The notes beneath the pieces are model-generated. The model was not told the DNA's origin. It made no database searches and saw only the letters and a list, made by a program, of their open reading frames with translations. A DNA stretch of 8,930 bases from UBA1049 sp964525815 (GTDB taxonomy: Bacteria > Bacillota > Clostridia > Oscillospirales > CAG-382): assembly GCA_964525815.1 (NCBI GenBank), contig CAZGJQ010000082.1, forward strand, positions 1 through 8,930. Direction: 5' to 3'. Shown here piece by piece: positions 1 to 6,359 of the stretch. A program made the position numbers and the translations under genes. The stretch's first letter is position 1; the number at the start of each line of letters is the position of its first letter.

Positions 1-1
1 G

Positions 2-1546
2 CTTGACAAGGCTGCACAGCTTATTGAGGACGGCGGACTGGGACATACCGCTTCGGTATATCTCAATGAGATTAACGAACCTGAAAAGCTGGATAAGTTC
101 ACAAAAAGGATGAAAACCTGCCGTGTACTGCTCAACACCCCCTCGTCGCACGGCGGCATAGGTGACCTCTACAACTTCAAGCTGGCGCCCTCGCTCACCC
201 TGGGCTGCGGCTCCTGGGGCGGCAACTCGGTGTCCGAGAATGTAGGGATTAAGCATTTGATAAATATTAAAACGGTTGCCGAGAGGAGAGAGAATATGCT
301 TTGGTTCAGAACCCCCGACAAGGTCTATATCAAAAAAGGCTGCCTGCCCGTTGCGCTTGACGAGCTTAAGAATGTGCTGAGTAAAAAGAAGGTCTTTATC
401 GTAACCGACGAATTCCTTTACAAGAACGGCTACACAAAGCCGGTAACTGACAAGCTTGATGAAATGGGCATTACTCACACCACCTTCTTTGATGTTGCTC
501 CCGATCCCTCGCTGGGCTGCGCACAGGAAGGCGCAAAGGCAATGCAGGCGTTTGAGCCGGATTGCATTATAGCACTCGGCGGCGGCTCCGCTATGGATGC
601 GGCTAAAATAATGTGGGTCATGTACGAGCATCCGGATGCAGACTTTATGGACATGGCAATGCGCTTTGTAGATATAAGAAAGAGGGTTTATACCTTCCCC
701 AAGATGGGAGAGAAGGCTTATTTTATAGCCGTTCCCACCACCTCCGGAACCGGAAGCGAGGTTACTCCGTTTGCGGTTATCACAGACGAGAAAACCGGAG
801 TCAAGTATCCGCTTGCCGATTATGAGCTTATGCCGAATATGGCTATTGTGGATACCGATCTTATGATGAACCAGCCTAAGGGGCTTACCAGCGCCTCCGG
901 AATCGATGCGCTCACCCATGCGCTCGAGGCATACGCTTCAATGCTTGCGACCGACTACACGGACGCTCTTTCCCTTAAGGCGATTAAGCTTATCTTTGAT
1001 TATCTTCCCCGATGCTGCGATAACGGGCAAAAGGATGTTGAGGCAAGGGAAAAGATGGCAAACGCAGCAACCATTGCGGGTATGGCGTTCGCAAATTCCT
1101 TCCTGGGCGTCTGCCACTCCATGGCGCATAAGCTGGGCGCCTTCCATCATCTGCCGCACGGAATCGCAAATGCATTGATGATTGAGGAGGTTATCCGCTT
1201 CAACGCCTCCGAAGCCCCGGTTAAAATGGGTACCTTCTCCCAGTACACACACCCGCACACGCTTGCACGCTATGCTGAAATTGCGGATGCAATCGGAATC
1301 AAGGGTGAAAACAACAGCGAAAAGCTGGAGGGTCTTATCTCGGCCATAAACGCCCTTAAGCAGGAGCTTGGTATTAAAATGTCGGTTAAGGATTACGGCA
1401 TTGACGAGAAGGATTATCTGGAAAGGCTGGACGAAATGACCGAGCAGGCGTTTGACGACCAGTGCACGGGAGCAAATCCCCGTTACCCGCTCATGAGCGA
1501 GATCAAGCAAATGTATCTTAACGCCTATTATGGCTCCGCAAAATAA
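2..1546 (+). CDS. adhE: Bifunctional acetaldehyde-CoA/alcohol dehydrogenase, C-terminal part (5' end outside window)
   Basis: AdhE reduces acetyl-CoA to acetaldehyde and then ethanol with two NADH, and it forms cytoplasmic filaments (spirosomes). The frame is open from base 2, so the ATG at 110 is internal. The 514 visible residues start in the tail of the aldehyde dehydrogenase domain; the conserved GDLYNFKLAPSLTLGCGSWG block lies near residues 54-73. After a short linker, the iron-dependent alcohol dehydrogenase domain runs from about residue 100. It has the NAD-binding GGGS at 193-196 and candidate Fe ligands D302, H306, H372 and H386. These ligands keep exactly the spacing known in E. coli AdhE (D653, H657, H723, H737), which implies about 350 residues missing upstream and a normal full length near 865. 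The C-terminal block FDDQCTGANPRYPL is intact. No terminator follows; a kinase-like gene starts 33 bases later. Confidence 0.97.
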   Translation, partial: LDKAAQLIEDGGLGHTASVYLNEINEPEKLDKFTKRMKTCRVLLNTPSSHGGIGDLYNFKLAPSLTLGCGSWGGNSVSENVGIKHLINIKTVAERRENMLWFRTPDKVYIKKGCLPVALDELKNVLSKKKVFIVTDEFLYKNGYTKPVTDKLDEMGITHTTFFDVAPDPSLGCAQEGAKAMQAFEPDCIIALGGGSAMDAAKIMWVMYEHPDADFMDMAMRFVDIRKRVYTFPKMGEKAYFIAVPTTSGTGSEVTPFAVITDEKTGVKYPLADYELMPNMAIVDTDLMMNQPKGLTSASGIDALTHALEAYASMLATDYTDALSLKAIKLIFDYLPRCCDNGQKDVEAREKMANAATIAGMAFANSFLGVCHSMAHKLGAFHHLPHGIANALMIEEVIRFNASEAPVKMGTFSQYTHPHTLARYAEIADAIGIKGENNSEKLEGLISAINALKQELGIKMSVKDYGIDEKDYLERLDEMTEQAFDDQCTGANPRYPLMSEIKQMYLNAYYGSAK

Positions 1547-1579
1547 AGAACTGGTTACAAATAATAAGGAGAGTTGCAA

Positions 1580-2329
1580 ATGAAACTTGATAAAATCATC
1601 GCAAAAAGACCTACAAAAACCATCTACCGGGACGGCGATTACGCAATTAAGGTTTTTAATGAGAACTTCTCCAAGTCGGACATTCTCAACGAAGCGCTTA
1701 ATCAGGCAAGAGTGGAGGAAACCGGACTCAATGTTCAAAGGCTTATAGAGGTAAGTAAGGTTGACGGAAAATGGGCTATTGTTTACGAGTACATCGAGGG
1801 TGAAACGCTTGAGACTATTATGAAGAAAAGCCCCGAGAAGCGTGACGAGTATCTTGATCTTTTTGTTAATTTACAGCTGGATATTCATAACAAAAAGGCG
1901 CCCCTCCTCAACAAGCTCAAGGATAAAATGAATCGTAAAATCAGTCAGACAACGCTGGATGCAACTACAAGATATGAGCTGCACACATGGCTGGAGAGCA
2001 TGCCTACACACGACAAGGTCTGCCACGGAGACTTTAATCCGAGCAATATAATCATAAACCCCGAAGGTGTTCCCTACACAATCGACTGGTCGCATGTTAC
2101 TCAGGGCAACGCAAGCGCGGATGCCGCCAGAACCTTCCTGCTGTTCTGGCTCTCCGGGGAGACCGAAACGGCAAACCAGTATCTTAAGCTGTTCTGCCAG
2201 AAGAGCGATACCGCAATGCAGTATGTTCAGAAATGGATTCCCATTGTTGCCGCTTCGCAATCGGTCAAGGGCAGACCCGAGGAACGGGATTTGCTGCTCC
2301 GCTGGGTAAGCGTTGTGGATTACGAATAA
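1580..2329 (+). CDS. Aminoglycoside phosphotransferase (APH)/choline kinase-fold protein, substrate unknown
   Basis: The 249-residue protein has the APH-type kinase fold. It shows the nucleotide-binding lysine K24 in YAIKVF with a probable partner E38, a hinge-like VYEYIEGETL at 68-77, the catalytic Brenner motif CHGDFNPSN at 148-156 (D151, N156), and the metal-binding IDW at 168-170 (D169). The active site therefore looks complete. The family phosphorylates small molecules (aminoglycosides, choline, sugars, homoserine), and nothing here identifies the substrate. It resembles a conserved anaerobe subfamily that I recall as TIGR02172 in Fibrobacter and clostridia; that link is from memory. The ATG at 1580 is chosen because AAGGAG at 1566-1571 sits 8 bases upstream; an in-frame TTG at 1574 is too close to that site. 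It lies 33 bases after adhE with no terminator between, so co-transcription is likely. Resistance should not be assumed. Confidence 0.85.
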   Translation: MKLDKIIAKRPTKTIYRDGDYAIKVFNENFSKSDILNEALNQARVEETGLNVQRLIEVSKVDGKWAIVYEYIEGETLETIMKKSPEKRDEYLDLFVNLQLDIHNKKAPLLNKLKDKMNRKISQTTLDATTRYELHTWLESMPTHDKVCHGDFNPSNIIINPEGVPYTIDWSHVTQGNASADAARTFLLFWLSGETETANQYLKLFCQKSDTAMQYVQKWIPIVAASQSVKGRPEERDLLLRWVSVVDYE

Positions 2330-2340
2330 AATAGTCAAAA

Positions 2341-2374
2341 AAATAGGGCTGTGGTTTTACCATAGTCCTATTTT
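2341..2374. terminator. Hairpin terminator, probably bidirectional
   Basis: A 14-bp stem (2341-2354 with 2360-2373, two G-T wobbles) closes a five-base loop. It lies between the stop of the kinase-like gene (2329) and the stop of the convergent Rrf2-type gene (2395). On the plus strand it is followed by TTTT. On the minus strand it is followed by a run of seven or more T (the complement of the A tract 2334-2340), so it is probably stronger for the leftward gene. Confidence 0.75.
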
Positions 2375-2394
2375 CGTATATTATTTGCTTATCA

Positions 2395-2841
2395 TTATAT
2401 ATAAAACATATTTGCCGAGTCTGCTTTATTCCTGCCCGCTTCCTCGGCAAGCATAGCAAGGCTAACGCTTGTTAACGACTCCATAAGTGCTGTGTCCGCC
2501 CTATTAAAAACAAGGCTTTGCATTGCTCTCTCAATCTCTGGAGCGCTGCCGTTCACCGTATCCGCCGTTTTTTCAAACAAGGACTGCTCTACGGCAAGCA
2601 ACACATCATATGCCGTGATTTCCTCCGGAGGTCCCGACAGCCTGTACCCGCCCTGCGCACCCTTGGCGGAAAAAACAATGCCTCCCCTCTTAAGAAGGGA
2701 AAAAACCTGCTCTAAATATATTTTGGATATGCCGAGCTCTTCCGATACACTTATAACAGTTACGTATTCCCCGCTCTTATAACTGGCTGCCAGCCGTACC
2801 GCCGAAGCCAGCGCATATCTGCCTTTTGACGAGATTCTCAT
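2395..2841 (-). CDS. Rrf2-family transcriptional regulator, cysteine-free (CymR-like candidate)
   Basis: This 148-residue protein is the usual size for the Rrf2 family of dimeric winged-helix regulators. The N-terminus MRISSKGRYAL, the helix-turn-helix at about 27-48 (VSEELGISKIYLEQVF) and the wing at 53-68 (ending KGAQGGYRL) are typical. There is no cysteine anywhere, so it cannot hold the three-Cys Fe-S cluster of IscR or NsrR. That points to an Rrf2 protein that works without a metal cluster, such as CymR, the Bacillus/Staphylococcus cysteine-metabolism repressor that acts with CysK. The gene is divergent from cysK, which fits that role, but this is inference. The ATG is preceded by GGAG (complement 2848-2851) at about 6 bases. 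A hairpin follows the stop. Confidence 0.9.
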   Translation of the reverse strand: MRISSKGRYALASAVRLAASYKSGEYVTVISVSEELGISKIYLEQVFSLLKRGGIVFSAKGAQGGYRLSGPPEEITAYDVLLAVEQSLFEKTADTVNGSAPEIERAMQSLVFNRADTALMESLTSVSLAMLAEEAGRNKADSANMFYI

Positions 2842-2876
2842 TTTTCACTCCATAATCACATACTATATTTATATGT

Positions 2877-2904
2877 ATTATACCCTTTTTTTTGTTTTTG
2901 TCAA
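2877..2904 (-). promoter_or_regulatory. Sigma-A-type promoter of the rrf2-like gene
   Basis: On the minus strand, a perfect TTGACA (complement of 2899-2904) and a perfect TATAAT (complement of 2877-2882) are separated by 16 bases. Transcription would start near 2870, about 30 bases before the ATG. An ATAC-N11-GTAT near-palindrome (2860-2878) overlaps the -10 edge and the start site and could be an autoregulatory operator; this is speculative. Confidence 0.8.
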
Positions 2905-2921
2905 CAAAACCTATTGACAAA
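2897..2921. repeat. 8-bp perfect inverted repeat between divergent promoters
   Basis: TTTGTCAA (2897-2904) and TTGACAAA (2914-2921) form a perfect inverted repeat with a 9-base spacer. Each arm contains one of the two divergent -35 boxes. The symmetry may simply result from two consensus -35 boxes facing away from each other, but the flanking A/T bases also match, so a shared operator is possible. Confidence 0.6.
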
Positions 2922-2942
2922 CGGAGAAAATCGGTATATAAT
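2914..2942 (+). promoter_or_regulatory. Consensus sigma-A-type promoter of cysK
   Basis: TTGACA (2914-2919) and TATAAT (2937-2942) are both perfect and separated by the optimal 17 bases. The expected start is near 2949, giving a leader of about 46 bases. That is too short for a T-box or other large riboswitch, so control is more likely by a DNA-binding protein. A small palindrome, TACATTGTA (2948-2956), sits on the predicted start site. Confidence 0.85.
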
Positions 2943-2994
2943 AGTATTACATTGTATTCATATATGTTTTATATAGTTTAGGAGGTAGACTATT

Positions 2995-3933
2995 ATGTCA
3001 AGGATTTATAACAATTTAACCGAGTTAATCGGGAAAACACCGCTGATACGGCTCACAGGGCTTGAGAAAAAGCAGGGATTAAAGGCAAATATACTCGGTA
3101 AGCTGGAGAGCTTTAATCCAGCGGGAAGCGTTAAGGACAGAATCGCTCTCGCCATGATAAAGGACGCCGAGGAAAAGGGGATGCTTACGTCCAACTCGGT
3201 AATTGTCGAGCCCACAAGCGGGAATACCGGAATCGGTTTAGCGGCGGTGGCGGCGGCAAGGGGATACAGAATCATTCTGACCATGCCCGAGACCATGAGC
3301 GTTGAGCGCCGCAGTCTGCTTAAGGCATACGGAGCCGAGCTGGTGCTTACCGAGGGTGCTAAGGGCATGAAGGGAGCGATTGAAAGGGCGGAGGAGCTGG
3401 CAAAAGAGCTGCCCAATTCCTTTATACCCGGTCAGTTTACAAACCCCGCTAACCCGGAAATACACCGCCGCACTACCGGACCGGAGATATGGGAGGACAC
3501 GGAAGGTAAAATCGATATTCTGGTTGCGGGCATAGGCACGGGCGGAACCATTACCGGTGCGGGTGAATACTTAAAATCGAAGAACCCGAATATCAAGGTT
3601 ATTGCCGCCGAGCCGTTCGACTCCCCTGTCCTTACCGGCGGTAAGGCGGGACCGCATAAAATACAGGGCATAGGCGCAGGGTTTGTACCCGATGTTCTAA
3701 ACACCTCTGTTTATGACGAGGTTATAAAGGTAAAGAACGAGGATGCCTTCAGCATGGGTAGTGCCTTGTCCAAATCGGACGGGATGCTTGTCGGAATCTC
3801 CTCCGGCGCCGCTCTTTGGGCTGCCGCAGAGGTGGCAAAACGGGCGGAATACAGCAAAAATGATATAAATATTGTTGTCATTCTCCCCGACACCGGCGAG
3901 CGATACCTCTCAACCCCGTTGTTTTCGGAATAA
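2995..3933 (+). CDS. cysK: Cysteine synthase A (O-acetylserine sulfhydrylase)
   Basis: This PLP enzyme makes L-cysteine and acetate from O-acetyl-L-serine and sulfide in the cytoplasm. The 312 residues match the family's normal length. Visible landmarks are the PLP lysine K47 in NPAGSVKDR, the substrate-binding loop TSGNTG (74-79), QFTNPAN (147-153), the PLP phosphate loop GTGGT (181-185), the active-site cleft motif KIQGIGAGFVP (222-232) and the serine contacting the PLP ring in GISSGAA (267-273). It reads as a CysK/CysM-type synthase, not a cystathionine beta-synthase, because there is no CBS or extra domain. An AGGAGG at 2980-2985 lies 9 bases before the ATG. It has its own consensus promoter, is divergent from an Rrf2-type regulator, and ends in a strong terminator, so it is probably monocistronic. 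Confidence 0.97.
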   Translation: MSRIYNNLTELIGKTPLIRLTGLEKKQGLKANILGKLESFNPAGSVKDRIALAMIKDAEEKGMLTSNSVIVEPTSGNTGIGLAAVAAARGYRIILTMPETMSVERRSLLKAYGAELVLTEGAKGMKGAIERAEELAKELPNSFIPGQFTNPANPEIHRRTTGPEIWEDTEGKIDILVAGIGTGGTITGAGEYLKSKNPNIKVIAAEPFDSPVLTGGKAGPHKIQGIGAGFVPDVLNTSVYDEVIKVKNEDAFSMGSALSKSDGMLVGISSGAALWAAAEVAKRAEYSKNDINIVVILPDTGERYLSTPLFSE

Positions 3934-3948
3934 AAAGAGCATAAAATC

Positions 3949-3985
3949 CGGCGGGAGCAGTTGTGTGCTCCCGCCGAAGTTTTTA
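3949..3985 (+). terminator. Rho-independent terminator of cysK
   Basis: A perfect 11-bp GC-rich stem, CGGCGGGAGCA (3949-3959) with TGCTCCCGCCG (3966-3976), closes the six-base loop GTTGTG and is followed by AAG and TTTTT (3980-3984). It starts 15 bases after the cysK stop and isolates cysK from the lipoprotein gene. Confidence 0.93.
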
Positions 3986-4022
3986 TATAAACTTTGTTTT
4001 GATGAAACTTTTTGTGCTTTTT

Positions 4023-4051
4023 TTGCCATTATTAGAAGTAGAACATATACC
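4023..4051 (+). promoter_or_regulatory. Weak candidate promoter for the lipoprotein gene
   Basis: The gene at 4077 lies beyond a strong terminator, so it needs its own promoter. The best match I see is TTGCCA (4023-4028) and TATACC (4046-4051) with a 17-base spacer. It deviates from consensus at several positions, and other AT-rich boxes in 3985-4060 are nearly as good. Confidence 0.3.
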
Positions 4052-4076
4052 TGCAAACTTTTTAAGGAGCGAAATT

Positions 4077-4886
4077 ATGAAAAGGCTAGCTGTATTAATG
4101 CTAATATTAACACTTTTACTTATCTCGTGCGCTAAAACTAACATTGAGTATAGCTCAGAAACGAGCGCCATCGTTACTACCGAAAGCGAACACGACAACA
4201 CCTCAACAGAAAGTTCTACGGTTTATGATGAAAGTGAAATGAGCGGTGTTCCATATTGGCTTTACCAGTTCAGCGGTACTGATGCCGAAACCGAGCGTTT
4301 TACTGTATATGACGGAAAAGCGGTAGGATACGATAGTCTTATGTGCCTTACAAACGAGGAATCCGGTTGTAAGTGCCATAACTTTTTGTTCCATGGTTAT
4401 TTAGACAGTGCTTTTCTTCCTGATGAAGCAGACACAAAAGAATATAACCTGACTTTCAGTAAAGGCAATGTTCTTATAGATAACATGTCTCCAGTTTGCG
4501 AGGGCTATAATATGATTCAAATGATATTTTGGTTTAATATTAGCCCTGAGAGTGTTGAAAAAAACAGAATAAATATAAACGGATGTGATCTATTGTCTTT
4601 TTGTACAGAAGAGCAACAAAGAACATTCTTTCTTAATGACGGTGACGAGTTGACGGAGGAGGAAATCGATTTAATAAACATGGCTTGGAAGAATGATTTT
4701 TGCGTTTATCACAATAAAGCATATTACACGCTTGATTGGCTTTATGAGAACAGCGTTGCAGAGTGGGTAGAGCATAGTCTGCCGCTTGAGCAGCTTGAAG
4801 CAATCTATGCAAAGTATCATGACGGTGTAGCTGTTGTTGAATTTATGGGTCAAAAAATCGCCGAATACATGTATTTATTAGCTTAA
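4077..4886 (+). CDS. Hypothetical lipoprotein, Cys-containing
   Basis: I do not recognise this 269-residue protein. It begins MKRLAVLMLILTLL and has a lipobox LISC with C18 as the predicted lipidated residue, so it should be anchored on the outer face of the membrane. A Ser/Thr/Glu-rich linker (about 22-55) follows, then an acidic, aromatic-rich globular part. The mature part has seven more cysteines, including a CKC pair, unusual for an exported protein unless disulfides or metal are involved. The ATG at 4077 is chosen because AAGGAG (4064-4069) precedes it by 7 bases and the signal peptide starts there; an upstream in-frame GTG at 3963 falls inside the cysK terminator. The sequence is clearly more AT-rich than its neighbours, which may mean recent acquisition. 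The gene stands alone and converges on tcdA. Confidence 0.8.
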   Translation: MKRLAVLMLILTLLLISCAKTNIEYSSETSAIVTTESEHDNTSTESSTVYDESEMSGVPYWLYQFSGTDAETERFTVYDGKAVGYDSLMCLTNEESGCKCHNFLFHGYLDSAFLPDEADTKEYNLTFSKGNVLIDNMSPVCEGYNMIQMIFWFNISPESVEKNRININGCDLLSFCTEEQQRTFFLNDGDELTEEEIDLINMAWKNDFCVYHNKAYYTLDWLYENSVAEWVEHSLPLEQLEAIYAKYHDGVAVVEFMGQKIAEYMYLLA

Positions 4887-4922
4887 TTTATTTTATTAAT
4901 TGAAGAATAAGAAATTTTTACT

Positions 4923-5660
4923 TTAATTAACCCCCGCAATATGCCTTACCACCTCGCCCGCAATAATAAGTCCGGCCGTGGCGGGTATAAAGGCGGTGCT
5001 GCCGGGTATCTGCCTTCTTGCGGGATGGACTTTGTCCTCCTGCTCCGTGATATCCTGCCGCCTTACGGGCGGCTCTTTTGAGTATACCACCTTCAGGGAA
5101 CGGACGCCCCTTTTTTTTAGCTCATTCCGCATGACCCTGGCAAGCGGGCAGACCGTGGTTGAGTAAATATCCGCAATTTCAAGCAGCTCCGGTCGTAGCT
5201 TGTTGCCCGTGCCCATGCAGCTTATAATAGGCACTCCTGCCGCCTGAGAGCGCAGCACAAGCTCTATCTTTGCGGTTACGGTATCTATTGCGTCCACGAC
5301 ATAGGAATAAACGGACAAATCAAATTCATCCGCATTTGAGGGCAGATAAAAAACCCTGCTTGTGTTTATAACGGCGCTCGGATTAATGTCGAGCAGCCGT
5401 TTTTTTGCGGCATCAACCTTGTATTCGCCTATCGTGCTATGGGTGGCTATAATCTGTCTGTTTAGGTTAGACAGGCATACCCTGTCACTGTCAAAAATAT
5501 CGAGTATGCCAATCCCGCTTCTTATCAGCGCCTCTGCGGCATGACCGCCCACGCCGCCCAATCCGAAAACGGCAACCCTAACCTCGGATAACCGCTCCAT
5601 AGCTTGCCCGCCCAATACAATGCCGGTTCTGGAAAATTGATTGCTCACACTGCCCTCCAC
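4923..5660 (-). CDS. tcdA: ThiF/E1-like tRNA threonylcarbamoyladenosine dehydratase
   Basis: TcdA (YgdL/CsdL) uses ATP to cyclise t6A37 in tRNA to ct6A. The 245 residues are typical for the clostridial form. Seen are QFSRTGIVLGGQAMERL near the N-terminus, the nucleotide loop GLGGVG (33-38), the acidic ribose-binding D57/D59, NLNRQ (65-69), K81 and VVDAIDT (121-127). The C-terminal GSTAFIPATAGLIIAGEVV is a family hallmark. ThiF and MoeB relatives act on C-terminal GG carrier proteins, but no such protein is encoded nearby. The start may be GTG at 5660 (two bases after the previous stop) or GTG at 5648, which has the stronger site GGAGGG (complement 5653-5658) and gives the more usual N-terminus MSNQFSR. 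It is the last gene of the leftward operon; the 36-base gap after it shows no clear terminator hairpin. Confidence 0.88.
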   Translation of the reverse strand: MEGSVSNQFSRTGIVLGGQAMERLSEVRVAVFGLGGVGGHAAEALIRSGIGILDIFDSDRVCLSNLNRQIIATHSTIGEYKVDAAKKRLLDINPSAVINTSRVFYLPSNADEFDLSVYSYVVDAIDTVTAKIELVLRSQAAGVPIISCMGTGNKLRPELLEIADIYSTTVCPLARVMRNELKKRGVRSLKVVYSKEPPVRRQDITEQEDKVHPARRQIPGSTAFIPATAGLIIAGEVVRHIAGVN

Positions 5661-5662
5661 TC

Positions 5663-6334
5663 TCAGCCTCTTTTCTTATCCTTTTTTATAATAAGCAAGA
5701 GCTCCTTGACAACCTTGCCCGATACCGGCACTTTTTCATCCGTATAGCGTACCTCGTTATAATGCTCAAAGAGTCCGCTCTTGTCAGCTTCCTCCGCAAG
5801 ACCCTCGGCAATGTCGCTCGGGGTCATTGCCGGATTGATTGAAACGCCTCTTTTACTCTGCCTTAACAGAAACACCGCATATATATAACGCACCCGCTGT
5901 CTGTTGGTCTCAAGCTCGCTCCACTTGGGAAGGCGAGGAGCCTTTTTTCTTTTCCTTTTTCTTTCTTCCCTGCTCTGCCTTATCAGCTCGGCGAGAACGA
6001 ACTCCCGCTTATCCTTCCCCTTTATAAAAACCCGTTTCCGCCGGGTGCCCAGCTTCTCGGACATGCTTTTTACAACCCTGCGCAGATAATCAAAGAGTCT
6101 TTTCAGCCTGTCGGAAAACGCTTTAAAAAGCTTTCCGCTTATAAACCTTTTATACAGTTTTTTTACACATAAATACAGCAAAATACCGCTCAGAATCATT
6201 CCCGTAAAGGAAAAGCCCGCTATAATTGCTTTACCGCCGTTCTTAAGCAGCAACTGAAGGCATGCAAAAAAAGCCGTTCCGGAAAAAACGGTGAGTAAAA
6301 GCAAGACGCTGTTCTTTAGTTTTTGCTTTTTCAT
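5663..6334 (-). CDS. Small membrane protein with DUF4129-like C-terminus
   Basis: The 223-residue protein starts with two predicted transmembrane helices (about 9-29 and 36-57), followed by a highly basic region with RKRKRKK near 125-131. Residues about 147-201 (RVRYIYAVFLLR... TPSDIAEGL... YNEVRYTDE) follow the pattern of the DUF4129 domain, commonly fused to the C-terminus of membrane transglutaminases encoded next to MoxR and DUF58 genes. No transglutaminase domain is present, so this may be a reduced version. The biochemical role is unknown; the neighbourhood suggests a membrane partner of the MoxR ATPase. The ATG has GAGG at 7 bases (complement 6342-6345). It begins 25 bases after the DUF58 stop and ends 2 bases before the first possible tcdA start, so all are likely co-transcribed. 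Confidence 0.75.
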   Translation of the reverse strand: MKKQKLKNSVLLLLTVFSGTAFFACLQLLLKNGGKAIIAGFSFTGMILSGILLYLCVKKLYKRFISGKLFKAFSDRLKRLFDYLRRVVKSMSEKLGTRRKRVFIKGKDKREFVLAELIRQSREERKRKRKKAPRLPKWSELETNRQRVRYIYAVFLLRQSKRGVSINPAMTPSDIAEGLAEEADKSGLFEHYNEVRYTDEKVPVSGKVVKELLLIIKKDKKRG

Positions 6335-6359
6335 AAAAAAGCCTCTTTTTCTCGGCTGA

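Noticed and set aside
110..1546. ATG at 110 as the true start of a stand-alone iron alcohol dehydrogenase
   Set aside because: The same frame is open back to base 2 and encodes clear AdhE aldehyde dehydrogenase sequence before and after this ATG; no ribosome binding site precedes it.
938..1738. 266-codon antisense frame across the adhE end and the kinase gene
   Set aside because: It spans two well-supported opposite-strand genes and their gap, and its protein has no recognisable features; it is a shadow of the codon bias on the plus strand.
1580..2329. Aminoglycoside resistance gene
   Set aside because: Only the general phosphotransferase fold is supported; the neighbourhood is metabolic and no resistance-specific family features or mobile elements are seen.
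2943..2994. T-box or other riboswitch in the cysK leader
   Set aside because: The predicted leader is only about 46 bases, with no T-box sequence, no terminator/antiterminator pair and little stable structure.
3006..3416. 136-codon antisense frame inside cysK (and shorter ones at 3238-3465, 3432-3704)
   Set aside because: The cysK motifs continue unbroken on the plus strand and the antisense proteins are low-complexity.
3963..4076. Upstream GTG extension of the lipoprotein gene
   Set aside because: It begins inside the loop of the cysK terminator and would bury the signal peptide; ATG 4077 has AAGGAG and an immediate lipoprotein signal.
4887..4922. Terminator between the convergent lipoprotein and tcdA genes
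   Set aside because: The gap is very AT-rich with only scattered short complementary stretches (such as TTAATT/AATTAA); no hairpin with a clear stem and T tract is visible.
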